Translations under genes and position numbers: made by a program
Assembly (NCBI RefSeq): GCF_008042075.1
Contig: NZ_RDBN01000053.1
Coordinates: 1,376,604-1,419,474 of the forward strand
Source: Streptomyces sp. UW30
Lineage (GTDB): Bacteria > Actinomycetota > Actinomycetes > Streptomycetales > Streptomycetaceae
DNA length: 42,871 bases
Direction of reading: 5' to 3'
In this document: piece by piece, positions 8,351 through 15,993 of the stretch
Numbering within the stretch: position 1 is the stretch's first letter
Layout of the letters: every line of letters starts with the position of its first letter
The notes under the pieces: generated by a model
Told to the model about the DNA's origin: nothing
The model's database searches: none
Seen by the model: the letters and a program-made list of their open reading frames with translations, nothing else

Positions 8351-8633
8351 AAGTGCGCCACGCCACGTCGTGCTGCCGCGCCGGACTGTCGTCGGCGCGG
8401 CCGATCCAGAGATCGTCGAAGCAATGTCGCTCTCTGCGTCTGAGTACTGGCGCAGCCTCGCGATGGCCGGGCAGGAGCAGATGAGGCTGGTCAGAGCCGA
8501 ATTCCACCGGCGCCTGCCCCAGGAAAGAGGTCTTCGCACCACTGCCAGGCAGTGGTTTCTCATCGAGATGATCACAGGATCCGAGATCATGGCAGCGCGA
8601 CCGCTGTTTCAGAGCGCGATGGGGGTACCCGCC

Positions 8634-9287
8634 ATGTCCGACCTCAACAGCCAGACGGCCTACTGGGACGCCGCCGCGACGACCAAGACGTTCACGCATC
8701 CACTGCACATGCCGTGGCTGGACGACGTCGACGAGCATGCCGCGATCCTGGACTACGGCTGCGGCTACGGCCGGACCATGCAAGCCCTCGAACAGCAGGG
8801 CTTCACCGACCTCGCCGGCGTCGACACCGCACCAGGAATGATCTCCCGAGCACACGCCCTGCATCCCACGATGCGCTTCGCCGTGCTGGACGCACCGCCG
8901 ACGCTGGCCCACCCGGACGCAAGCATCGACGTGGTCATACTCTTCGCGGTGCTGACCTGCATCCCCGGCAACGACGCACAGCGACGGCTGGTGGGCGAAC
9001 TGAGCCGCGTTCTCAAACCGGGCGGAACGCTCTACCTCAGCGATCTGCTGCTACAGGACGACGAGCGCAATCGTGCCCGCTATGCCAGGTTCGCGGAACG
9101 CTACGGCACCTACGGAGTGTTCGAAACCGGCGACGGCGCAGTCTGCCGCCACCACCCGAGCGACTGGTTCACCTCCCTGCTTGCAGACTTCGAGATCGCC
9201 GACACCCGCCGAATCACCGTCGCCACCATGAACGGACACGAGTCGAAGGGAATCCAGATCCTGGCTCGTCGAGGGCCTCTCTGCTGA
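8634..9287 (+). CDS. class I SAM-dependent methyltransferase
   Basis: 217 residues starting MSDLNSQTAYWDAAATTKTF. SAM motif I is ILDYGCGYGRTM (about 43-54), followed by LAGVDTAPGMI, then VVILFAVLTCIPGNDAQRRL and LKPGGTLYLSDLLL, the standard Methyltransf_11/25 order. Substrate unknown; small-molecule O- or N-methylation is likely. The reading frame stays open upstream to about 8331 with moderately high third-position GC, so a longer protein cannot be excluded. GGGGG lies 10 nt before 8634. Codon use is less GC-biased than in the core genes, in keeping with an accessory block. Confidence 0.85.
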   Translation: MSDLNSQTAYWDAAATTKTFTHPLHMPWLDDVDEHAAILDYGCGYGRTMQALEQQGFTDLAGVDTAPGMISRAHALHPTMRFAVLDAPPTLAHPDASIDVVILFAVLTCIPGNDAQRRLVGELSRVLKPGGTLYLSDLLLQDDERNRARYARFAERYGTYGVFETGDGAVCRHHPSDWFTSLLADFEIADTRRITVATMNGHESKGIQILARRGPLC

Positions 9288-9578
9288 CCCCGGCTCCCCG
9301 CCGCCACATGCCGAACCTCGCCCCAGCGGGACAGCCCAGGCCAACACGTCCCAGGCGGGGCGCCGATCAGCGCAAGCTGATGCAGAAAGGAGCCGTTCCG
9401 CCTGTCCTGGCGCTATGGCGGCCGGGGCCGGCGGATCCGGCAGACGCCGGACTACTTCGTACGCCGCCGAGACGGCACTGCTGCCGTCGTGCTGGCGCCG
9501 GCTACGTCGCCGGACCGTTCACCTCGCCTGCGGCGCACCTCCGTGGTGCGATGGAACGGGGGCAGGAAGGAACGAGTG

Positions 9579-10547
9579 ATGGTCCCACCAGCAGCGAAGC
9601 GCAAAAGTGGCGCGGCCCCATCAGTCCGCCCGCTGGGTGAGGCGGACCTGGACCGGGCCGATGAGATCTGCAGGGCCGCCTTCGGGACCTTTCTGGGGGC
9701 ACCTGATCCGTTCGGGACCGTCGACTACGTCCGCACCCGCTGGGCGGCCGATCCGCGGGCGGCGTTCGCGGCGACGGTCGAGGGCGAACTGGTTGGATCG
9801 AACTTCGCCACCAACTGGGGCAGCGTCGGGTTTTTCGGACCGCTGACCGTACGTCCGGATCTGTGGGACCAGGGCATCGGCAGACGTCTGATGGAGCCGG
9901 TCATCGACTGCTTCGACGCCTGGGGGAATCGCCACCTCGGCCTCTTCACCTTCGCGCACAGTCCCAAGCATCTTGAGCTCTACCGCCGGTACGGTTTCTG
10001 GCCTCGATTCCTCACAGCCATCATGAAGAAGCAGGTCACAAACGGTGCCGCAGTCCCCGGCCGGGTGCTCTACGGCGAACTGCCCGCCGCCGAGCGGCCC
10101 GACGCACTGAGCCTCTGTCGCGCACTGACCTCAGCCGTGTACAAGGGCCTGAGCCTGGAACGCGAGATCGTGGGCGCGCACGCGCAGGGACTCGGTGACA
10201 CCATCCTGCTCCATGGCGCCGGCTCCGAGCTCGACGGCCTGGCCGTCTGCCACTGCGGAGCCGGGTCGGAGGCCGGCGCCGACGTGTGCTTCGTCAAATT
10301 CGGCGCCGTACGTCCTGGTCCGGAGGCCGCCGACCGGTTCGAGCGACTGCTCGACGCGTGCGAGCGGCTGGCCGCCGAGCGCGGGCTGGGGCAACTGGAC
10401 GCCGGCATGAACCTGGGTCGCCCGGATGCCTACCGGCGCATGATCAACCGCGGTTTCCGCACCTGGTTGCAGGGCGTGACCATGCACAGGCCCAACGAAC
10501 CCGGGTACAGCCACCCCGACGCGTATGTGATCGACGACTGGCGTTGA
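9579..10547 (+). CDS. GNAT family N-acetyltransferase (two-domain)
   Basis: 322 residues. The N-terminal half (about 15-150) is a GNAT domain: VRPLGEADLDRADEI at the start, and the acetyl-CoA loop as LWDQGIGRRLMEPV, followed by GLFTFAHSPKHLELYRRYGF. The C-terminal half (about 190-310) looks like a second, degenerate GNAT fold ending RPDAYRRMINRGFRTWLQGV. Substrate unknown. ATG 9579 is preceded by AGGAAGGA at 8 nt; GTG 9576 is a near alternative. The 291 nt before it hold nothing I can recognise. Confidence 0.88.
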   Translation: MVPPAAKRKSGAAPSVRPLGEADLDRADEICRAAFGTFLGAPDPFGTVDYVRTRWAADPRAAFAATVEGELVGSNFATNWGSVGFFGPLTVRPDLWDQGIGRRLMEPVIDCFDAWGNRHLGLFTFAHSPKHLELYRRYGFWPRFLTAIMKKQVTNGAAVPGRVLYGELPAAERPDALSLCRALTSAVYKGLSLEREIVGAHAQGLGDTILLHGAGSELDGLAVCHCGAGSEAGADVCFVKFGAVRPGPEAADRFERLLDACERLAAERGLGQLDAGMNLGRPDAYRRMINRGFRTWLQGVTMHRPNEPGYSHPDAYVIDDWR

Positions 10548-10688
10548 ACCAACCACCGCGCTCGGCCCCGCGCACGCGCCCATCTGGCCGAGGCGCAGCA
10601 TCACGTGGGCGCGCTGAACGACGACGGCTACGGGCAAGGCATCCGAGAGGCGCTGGGGCGGCTGGCTTGCGAGCTCGGTGCTTCGTGA
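10548..10688 (+). pseudogene. possible remnant of a C-terminal coding segment
   Basis: Directly after the GNAT stop, in the same frame, an open stretch reads ...RAHLAEAQHHVGALNDDGYG, then QGIREALGRLACELGAS and a stop. The composition is that of an amphipathic helical protein end with GC-rich third positions, but there is no start codon or ribosome site. I cannot assign a family. It may be what is left of a deleted gene in this accessory block; the rest of the 10548-10851 gap shows nothing. Confidence 0.3.
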
Positions 10689-10851
10689 TGCGACCCGGCG
10701 GGCGGTCGTCGCGGCTCGGGTCGGGGTGCGTCGTGGTGGAGTCGCCGCGACCGAGCGGCTGAACCCGTCGGCCGAGCGGCGTGTCCGGGCGGGCGGAGCC
10801 GTCGGCTCGACGCAGGGTGGTCGGGATCGCCGTCGTCGAGGAGGCATCGTG

Positions 10852-11004
10852 ATGCGTCGTGTCGTCGCCGTCCTGGCCACTGTCGTCGCCGGGCTGATGC
10901 TGGTCGCGGTACCGGCCGCGGCCGCGGCCGCGGATTGGGACGGCCATGGAAACATCGAGCGGAACGAGTGGAACATCCCGCTCACCAACCTCCGCGTGCT
11001 GTAG
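10852..11004 (+). CDS. small secreted peptide, 50 residues
   Basis: MRRVVAVLATVVAGLMLVAV begins a clear Sec signal peptide (about 1-27, ending AAAAA). This leaves a mature peptide of roughly 23 residues that starts ADWDGHGNIERNEWN and ends TNLRVL, with no cysteine. GAGGAGG lies about 8 nt before the ATG, which strongly supports translation. The stop is only 4 nt from the end of the convergent hydrolase gene. It could be a genuine secreted peptide or a longer secreted protein shortened by deletion. No family recognised. Confidence 0.6.
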   Translation: MRRVVAVLATVVAGLMLVAVPAAAAAADWDGHGNIERNEWNIPLTNLRVL

Positions 11005-11008
11005 CCCC

Positions 11009-11809
11009 TCAGTCGAGGAACTCGCCCACCATCGGCAGCAGCAGCGATGTCCGTCGCATCAGGGTCATGTGCGTCGTCGCGGGCAGGACCGCCAGCCGGG
11101 ACCGGGGGATCAGGCGCTGCATCTCGGCCGCGTGCTCGACGCGTACGAAGTCGGAGTCGCCGATGACCAGCAGCGTGGGTGCCTGCACCGTGCGCAGGTC
11201 GTCGGCGGTCCAGGGCAGCGGGGCGTTCGCCGCGACCGAGATCTTGCCGAGGAAGTCCTGGAAGTGCTCGGGATGCGGCGCGCACGCCGCGTACGCCTCG
11301 GCCATCTCCTGGAAGTCGGCCTGGTCGGGCAGCCGTGGCGAGGCGAAGTCGCCGGCGTGGACCTCGTCGTGGATGCCGTCCTGGTGGTACTGGGTCGCGG
11401 CGAGCACCAGCCGTCCCACGCGGCCGGGGTGCCTGATGCCGATCTCCAGCGCGGTCAGCCCGCCGAGGCTGTACCCGAGGAAGTCGGCCCGCTGGATGCC
11501 GAGCTCGTCGAGCAGTGCCACCACGTCGGAGGCCAGATTCGGCACGGTCAGGTCGCGGTCGGTGTCGGCGGTGTGCCCGTGCCCCTGGAGTTCGGGCGCC
11601 ACGATGTGCCGGCCGGCCGCCAGGGCGGGCAGCACGGCGGCGAAGGACAGACCGACGGTGGTGACGCCCCCGTGCAGCAGCACCAGCGGAAGCCGGGCGT
11701 CGGCGCCCCCTGCGGCGTCCGTACCGGGGTCCCGGGCGGCGCCGTGCACCTCGTAGTACATCTCCACGCCGTTGACCTTGGCGTACGCGGAGCTGGTCGG
11801 CATGGCCAT
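11009..11809 (-). CDS. alpha/beta hydrolase
   Basis: 266 residues from MAMPTSSAYAKVNGVEMYYE. The oxyanion strand is LVLLHGGVTTVG; the nucleophile elbow is FLGYSLGGLTAL (Ser in G-Y-S-L-G-G); the acid is in LLVIGDSDFV and the late histidine in PATTHMTLMRR, so the triad is complete. Likely a soluble esterase or C-C hydrolase of the MhpC/haloperoxidase-like type; substrate unknown. GGAAGG precedes ATG 11809 by 5 nt. The frame stays open up to 11998, but a start there would overlap the divergent epimerase start, so I prefer 11809. Confidence 0.88.
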   Translation of the reverse strand: MAMPTSSAYAKVNGVEMYYEVHGAARDPGTDAAGGADARLPLVLLHGGVTTVGLSFAAVLPALAAGRHIVAPELQGHGHTADTDRDLTVPNLASDVVALLDELGIQRADFLGYSLGGLTALEIGIRHPGRVGRLVLAATQYHQDGIHDEVHAGDFASPRLPDQADFQEMAEAYAACAPHPEHFQDFLGKISVAANAPLPWTADDLRTVQAPTLLVIGDSDFVRVEHAAEMQRLIPRSRLAVLPATTHMTLMRRTSLLLPMVGEFLD

Positions 11810-11996
11810 CACAACCTTCCGGAATGCGTTCCGATGTTCGTTCCGAGATTCGCCGAGAGGTTCTCTCCGAGGTTCTCGCAGAGCCTCATGCGGGAGACCC
11901 GTGCGGCACGCGGAACTCATCGCCATGTCACAGAACGGGCGGGCACGCTCGTCCAAGGTTTCGTAGTCGTATTCCGCGATCGGGACGGTGAGTGTC

Positions 11997-12932
11997 ATGC
12001 GGGTGTTCGTGGCAGGTGGGACCGGCGTCATCGGGCGGCGGCTGGTGCCGCGGCTCGTGGAGCGGGGGCATCAGGTGACGGCCACGACGACGAGCGCGGC
12101 CAAGCTCGACCTGGTGAAGGGGATGGGCGCGCAGGGCGTGGTGATGGACGGGCTCGACGCGGCGTCGGTCGGCGAGGCGGTGGCCGCGGCGCGGCCGGAC
12201 GTGATCGTGCACCAGATGACGGCGATCTCCGCACCGCACTCCGGCAAGCCCGACATCAGGCACTTCGACCGGTGGTTCGCCTCCACCAACCGGCTGCGCA
12301 CCGAGGGAACCGACCATCTGCTGGCCGCCGCGGAGGCGACCGGCGTCCCGCATGTCGTCGTACAGAGCGCGGCCATCTGGAACGGCGTCCGCGAGGGCGG
12401 CTGGGTGAAGACCGAGGAGGACCCGCTGCCCGTGGAGACCGGGAAGCTGCGCGCGCTCGGCGAGGCGATCCGGCACATCCAGGACTCCGTCCTCAAGGCC
12501 GACGGGACGGTTCTTCGCTACGGCGGTTTCTACGGCCCCGGCGCCACCGACGACCAGGTCGAACTCGTACGCAAACGGCAGTTCCCGCTGGTCGGGGGCG
12601 GTACCGGCTACTGCTCCTGGGTGCATCTGGACGACGCGGCGAGCGCCACCGTGCTGGCCGTGGAGCAGCGGGCGCGGGGCGTGTTCAACATCGTCGACGA
12701 CGAGCCGGCGCCGGCCAGTGAGTGGCTGCCGTATCTGGCCGACTGCGCGGGGGCGAAGCCTCCGCTGCGGGTGCCCAAGTGGCTGGCCCGGCTGCTCGCC
12801 GGGGACGTGGTGGTGACGATGATGACCGAGGGGCGTGGGTTCTCCAACGCCAAGGCCAGGCGTGAGCTCGGCTGGGAGCCGCGCTATCCGTCGTGGCGCC
12901 AGGGGTTCCGGGAGGAACTGGCGCGGTCGTAG
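11997..12932 (+). CDS. NAD(P)-dependent epimerase/dehydratase family oxidoreductase
   Basis: 311 residues; begins MRVFVAGGTGVIGRRLVPRL with the Rossmann dinucleotide motif GGTGVIG. Extended SDR features: VHQMTAIS, the SAAIWNG segment at the usual Ser position, LRYGGFYGPGATDD, and a C-terminal substrate domain ending RRELGWEPRYPSWRQGFREE. The usual YxxxK is not obvious, so it may be an atypical SDR. GTG 11988 (MSV-MRVF) is the alternative start. Divergent from the hydrolase; the 187-nt gap has CGTTCCGA twice at about 11827-11846, a possible operator. Confidence 0.85.
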   Translation: MRVFVAGGTGVIGRRLVPRLVERGHQVTATTTSAAKLDLVKGMGAQGVVMDGLDAASVGEAVAAARPDVIVHQMTAISAPHSGKPDIRHFDRWFASTNRLRTEGTDHLLAAAEATGVPHVVVQSAAIWNGVREGGWVKTEEDPLPVETGKLRALGEAIRHIQDSVLKADGTVLRYGGFYGPGATDDQVELVRKRQFPLVGGGTGYCSWVHLDDAASATVLAVEQRARGVFNIVDDEPAPASEWLPYLADCAGAKPPLRVPKWLARLLAGDVVVTMMTEGRGFSNAKARRELGWEPRYPSWRQGFREELARS

Positions 12933-13077
12933 CCCTGTCGCGGGAAGGGGCGGGGGGCGGCGGGGGGCGGCAGCCGCCGTCGTACCCACTTATTTGTGCG
13001 TACTTGGCAGCACTCCCCCGCCGTCCGACCCTTGATGTGGGTGATCCACGAGGCGGCGGACGGAGGTGGCGTGCAGG

Positions 13078-13425
13078 TCAGGAGGTCGGCTGGGCCTCGG
13101 TCAGTCGCTCCAGGCGGCGGTGGCCCCAGGCGGCGAGCGGGCCGAGCGCCTCGGCCAGGTCACGGCCGAAGTCGGTCAGGGAGTAGACGGTCTTCAGCGG
13201 CAGCTCGTCGTACACCTCACGGTGCACCAGACCGTCCGTCTCCATCTCACGCAGCACCTGCGTCAGCACCTTCTCGCTGAGGCCCGGCAGCCGGCGGCGC
13301 AGTTCCGCCGGGCGGTGCGGGCCGGACTCCAGCAGCCACAGCAGCACCGTCTTCCACTTGCCGTCGACCACCGCGATCGCGGCGGTCACCCCGCAGACGT
13401 TCGGGTCAAGGCGCCGACGCGTCAT
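13078..13425 (-). CDS. HxlR-family regulator with conserved N-terminal cysteine
   Basis: 115 residues: a winged helix of the HxlR/DUF24 type (GKWKTVLLWLLESGPHRPAE, LSEKVLTQVLREMETDGLV, REVYDELPLKTVYSLTDFG). The only cysteine is Cys11 in PNVCGVTAAIAVV, at the place of the redox-sensing cysteine of YodB, HypR and QorR, which respond to quinones and electrophiles. AAAAGGGG lies about 7 nt before the ATG. It is divergent, with a 50-nt AT-richer gap, from the imine reductase-like gene, its likely target. Confidence 0.9.
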   Translation of the reverse strand: MTRRRLDPNVCGVTAAIAVVDGKWKTVLLWLLESGPHRPAELRRRLPGLSEKVLTQVLREMETDGLVHREVYDELPLKTVYSLTDFGRDLAEALGPLAAWGHRRLERLTEAQPTS

Positions 13426-13475
13426 GGCACACCCCTTTTGTCCTCAATTATCTTCACCCTACAGGGAGTTCAGTC
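13426..13475. promoter_or_regulatory. HxlR / imine reductase divergent promoter
   Basis: Fifty bases, locally AT-rich (TCAATTATCTTC), between the two divergent starts. A GATAAT -10-like sequence reads toward the HxlR gene and TACAGG toward the reductase gene. Both promoters must overlap, so an HxlR dimer bound here could control both. Confidence 0.45.
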
Positions 13476-14393
13476 ATGCCCACTCACGACCACGATTCCG
13501 CAGACTCCGCCCCCGGCTCCGGATCCGTCACCGTCCTCGGCCTCGGGCCGATGGGCCGGGCGCTGGCCGGTGCGTTCCTGGACGCGGGGCTGCGGGTCAC
13601 CGTCTGGAACCGCACGCCGGGGCGGGACCGGGAGCTCCTCGACCGTGGAGCGACGGCCGCGGCGTCCCCGGCGGAGGCGGTCGCCGCCGGTGTGCTGACC
13701 GTGGTGTGCGTGGTGAACTACGACGCCTCCGACGCCGTCCTGCGCCAGGACGCCGTCACCGCCGCGCTCAAGGGCCGCACGGTCGTCAATCTGACCGCCG
13801 ACACCCCGGCGCGGGCCCGCGACACGGCCGAGTGGGCCGCCGGGCACGGCATCCGCTACCTGGACGGCGCGATCATGACACCGGCCACGACCATCGGCAC
13901 GCCGGACGCGGTGTTCCTGCTCAGCGGCCCCGAGGAGCTGTACCGCGAGCACCGCCCCGTACTGGACACGCTCGGCGGCACGCACACCCACCTCGGTGCG
14001 GACGTCAGCCGGGCGGCGGCGTACGACATCGCCCTGCTCGACATCTTCTGGACGGCGATGGCCGGCTATGCGCACGCCCTGGCCGTGGCCCGAGCCGAGG
14101 GGATCACCGCGCGGGAGCTGGCCCCGTTCGCGCAGGGCATCGGCGCGATCCTGCCGCCGCTCTTCGAGGAGCTCGCGACGGACGTCGACGACGCCACATA
14201 CTCCGGCGAGCTCAACCCGATCACTTCCGCCGCCTCCTCCATGGCCCACATCGTCCAGGCATCCGAATCCCACGGCATCGAGGCGGCCGTGATCCGCGCC
14301 GCCGAGGGCCAGGCCCGCCGGGTCATCGGGCTCGGTCACGGGACGGACGGCTTCATGCGGATCACGGAGCTGCTGGGCCGTTCCCGGCGGTGA
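13476..14393 (+). CDS. imine reductase / beta-hydroxyacid dehydrogenase-like enzyme
   Basis: 305 residues. The Rossmann motif VTVLGLGPMGRALAGAFLDA is followed by VTVWNRTPGRDREL, whose N-R-T is the NADPH-specificity loop seen in imine reductases. Then come VVCVVNYDASDAVL, GRTVVNLTADTPARARDT and YLDGAIMTP. The C-terminal helical dimerisation part carries AAYDIALLDIFWTAM with the Tyr-Asp pair at the imine reductase active-site helix, in place of the Lys of hydroxyisobutyrate dehydrogenases. NADPH-dependent imine or ketone reduction is likely; substrate unknown. GGGAG precedes the ATG. Its 3' end overlaps the convergent HAD pseudogene by 32 nt. Confidence 0.85.
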   Translation: MPTHDHDSADSAPGSGSVTVLGLGPMGRALAGAFLDAGLRVTVWNRTPGRDRELLDRGATAAASPAEAVAAGVLTVVCVVNYDASDAVLRQDAVTAALKGRTVVNLTADTPARARDTAEWAAGHGIRYLDGAIMTPATTIGTPDAVFLLSGPEELYREHRPVLDTLGGTHTHLGADVSRAAAYDIALLDIFWTAMAGYAHALAVARAEGITARELAPFAQGIGAILPPLFEELATDVDDATYSGELNPITSAASSMAHIVQASESHGIEAAVIRAAEGQARRVIGLGHGTDGFMRITELLGRSRR

Positions 14394-14905
14394 TCCACTC
14401 CTCCAGTACGGCGAAGTCGCCTTCGGTGAGTCCGTGGCGGTGGTCGACCCGGTGGAGCAGGGCGGGCGAGGGGTGGTGGGCGGCCACATAGGCCCGGTCG
14501 ACGTCGGTGATCTCGTCGTCGACCCACACGAAGGGTCTGCCCGCCGCCCAGTCCACCAGCGGCCGGGTCTTCCAGTGCGGGGCGCGGGATCCGAGCCAGG
14601 GTTCCGCGTCCTCGTCCGGCCAGTCCACCACCCGCAGCGGGGACAGGCCGAGCCAAGGTGCCAGGGCGGCGTTCGCGTCGTCGAGCCAGGTCGTGGCCCA
14701 CACGAGCTCGCAGCCGAGCTCGGCGAGCCGCTCCAGGCGGGTGCCGAGGGCGGGGTCGACCCGGGTGAGCAGGGGGTGGGCGGGCGGACCGGGCAGGGTG
14801 CGGGGCGGCTCGTACGGGCAGGGTGCGGGGCGGCTCGTACAGCGGGTACGGCCGCTGCGACCCGAAGGGGATGAGCGTTCCGTCGACGTCGAGGAAGAGG
14901 AGCAT
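14362..14905 (-). pseudogene. HAD-like hydrolase gene, frameshifted by a 25-bp duplication
   Basis: From ATG 14905 the frame reads LLFLDVDGTLIPFGSQ, the HAD motif I with DVDGT. It then hits a perfect 25-bp tandem duplication (14791-14840) and loses register. The rest of the protein is in another frame: LERLAELGCELVWATTWLDD (motif II region) and PFVWVDDEITDVDRAYV (motif IV), to TGA at 14362. Removing one copy joins the two halves into one smooth reading frame of about 170 residues. So it is either a recent pseudogene or a reversible off state. No strong ribosome site precedes the ATG. Confidence 0.85.
14791..14840. repeat. perfect 25-bp tandem duplication causing frameshift
   Basis: Two identical 25-bp copies (14791-14815, 14816-14840), each starting GGGCAGGGTGCGGGGCGGCT and ending CGTAC. 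As 25 is not a multiple of three, it disrupts the HAD gene. Slippage or recombination removing one copy would restore the gene. Confidence 0.95.
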
Positions 14906-14941
14906 CGCAAAAACAGGATCACCCCTGGCGGGGGACTGCGC

Positions 14942-14947
14942 TACTGT
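14942..14947 (+). promoter_or_regulatory. -10 box of the Cys leader peptide
   Basis: TACTGT, seven bases before the leader ATG at 14955, giving a leaderless start. The -35 region is weak. Confidence 0.5.
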
Positions 14948-14954
14948 CGCCGGT

Positions 14955-15014
14955 ATGACTGCCGGGTCGGCCTTGTGCCGTGAGCGAGTTGGGTGTTGCC
15001 CGGCCTCTGATTGA
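14955..15014 (+). CDS. cysteine-rich leader peptide MTAGSALCRERVGCCPASD
   Basis: A 19-residue open reading frame with Cys codons at 8, 14 and 15 (adjacent TGT TGC), ending ten bases before a strong intrinsic terminator and 111 nt before the reductase-hemerythrin gene. It looks like the actinobacterial Cys-codon leader peptides that control sulfur genes by attenuation. The inferred mechanism is that ribosome stalling at the Cys pair when Cys-tRNA is short would disturb folding of the terminator. It follows a TANNNT box by 7 nt and has no Shine-Dalgarno, as in other leaders of this type. Confidence 0.65.
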   Translation: MTAGSALCRERVGCCPASD

Positions 15015-15023
15015 GGTCGTGGC

Positions 15024-15049
15024 GGCGGACCAGGGGTCCGCCTCTTTTT
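15024..15049 (+). terminator. intrinsic terminator / attenuator
   Basis: GGCGGACC (15024-15031), loop AGG, GGTCCGCC (15035-15042), then TCTTTTTC. A perfect 8-bp GC stem with a U-rich tail, unusually canonical for this genome. It sits between the Cys-rich leader peptide and the gene at 15126 on the same strand, so it must be read through for that gene to be expressed. Confidence 0.85.
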
Positions 15050-15125
15050 CTCTTCGCCTTCCCTCCGTACGGAAACCAGTGACCGTGCGGAACCACCGAA
15101 GAGAAAGAGACAGAGAAACCTGAGC

Positions 15126-15986
15126 ATGCCCATCGACTTCAATCAGCAGGTCATCGAGGAGTTCCGCGCCAACAAGGGCCGCGTCGGCGGCTACTTCGAA
15201 GGCGCCCGGCTCCTTCTGCTCACCACCACAGGCGCCCGCACGGGCCGCCCCCACACCACCCCCGTCGGCTACCTCCCCGACGTCGACGACCGTGTCCTGG
15301 TCATCGCCTCGGCCGCGGGCGCGCCCCGGCACCCGGCGTGGTTCCACAACCTCGTCGCCAACCCGCAGGTCACCGTGGAGAGCGGTGCGTTCACCTACGA
15401 GGCGCAGGCGGTCGTCCTCGAAGGCGAGGAACGGGACCGGGCCTTCGCTCGGGCCGTGGAGGCGGACCCGGGCTGGGCGGAGTACCAGGAGAAGACGGAC
15501 CGGGTGATCCCGGTGATCGCCCTGCACAGCCTGGCCCAGGGTGGCCCCGGGACCATCAACGCCTCTTCCATGGGCGAGGGCCTCAAGGTCGTCCACGATG
15601 CCTTTCGTCGCGAACTCGCCCTGATCCGAAAGGAGATGAGCAACGCGGGCGGCGAGGGGGGTGCAGGGCCCTCCCTCGGCGCCCAACTCCGGGTCAACTG
15701 CCTCACCTTCTGCGCCGGGCTCCACAACCACCACACCGGCGAGGGCCTCGCCATGTTCCCGATCCTGGAGGACCGCCACCCCGAGCTCGCGCCCACGCTG
15801 GCCCGGCTGCGGGACGAGCACGAACGGATCGCCGAGCTGGTCGAGGACCTGCGCCGGGTCGTGGGCGACGAGAACGCCGATCCGGACACGGCCCGCCGCG
15901 AGGTGGAGCGCCTCACGACGGAGCTGGAGGCGCATCTGGCCTACGAGGAGGATCAGTTGATCCCGATTCTGGACGCCGCCGCATAA
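15126..15986 (+). CDS. F420-type nitroreductase (DUF385) fused to a hemerythrin domain
   Basis: 286 residues. Residues 1-135 match the Ddn/DUF385 split-barrel family (RLLLLTTTGARTGRPHTTPV, then HPAWFHNLVANPQVTVE), which uses deazaflavin F420. Residues about 150-286 form a four-helix hemerythrin domain with potential di-iron ligands in VVHDAFRRE, GLHNHHTGEGLAMFPILEDR, RDEHERIAE and AHLAYEEDQLIPIL. The fusion would couple a reductase to an O2-, NO- or redox-sensing iron centre. It is preceded by the Cys-rich leader and attenuator, linking it to cysteine or thiol status. AGAGAAAC before the ATG is a weak ribosome site. Confidence 0.88.
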   Translation: MPIDFNQQVIEEFRANKGRVGGYFEGARLLLLTTTGARTGRPHTTPVGYLPDVDDRVLVIASAAGAPRHPAWFHNLVANPQVTVESGAFTYEAQAVVLEGEERDRAFARAVEADPGWAEYQEKTDRVIPVIALHSLAQGGPGTINASSMGEGLKVVHDAFRRELALIRKEMSNAGGEGGAGPSLGAQLRVNCLTFCAGLHNHHTGEGLAMFPILEDRHPELAPTLARLRDEHERIAELVEDLRRVVGDENADPDTARREVERLTTELEAHLAYEEDQLIPILDAAA

Positions 15987-15993
15987 GAACGAC

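Noticed and set aside
8331..8633. N-terminal extension of the methyltransferase
   Set aside because: The frame is open and partly GC-biased at third positions, but the first part overlaps the palindrome and XRE promoter and shows no recognisable domain. ATG 8634 gives a normal-length enzyme.
11810..11998. Longer hydrolase starting at 11998
   Set aside because: The start codon would overlap the divergent epimerase start with no room for promoters; ATG 11809 has a ribosome site and gives a standard-length hydrolase.
12945..12975. G-quadruplex (runs of G after the epimerase gene)
   Set aside because: Runs of four to six G occur, but such runs are common at this base composition and nothing links this one to function.
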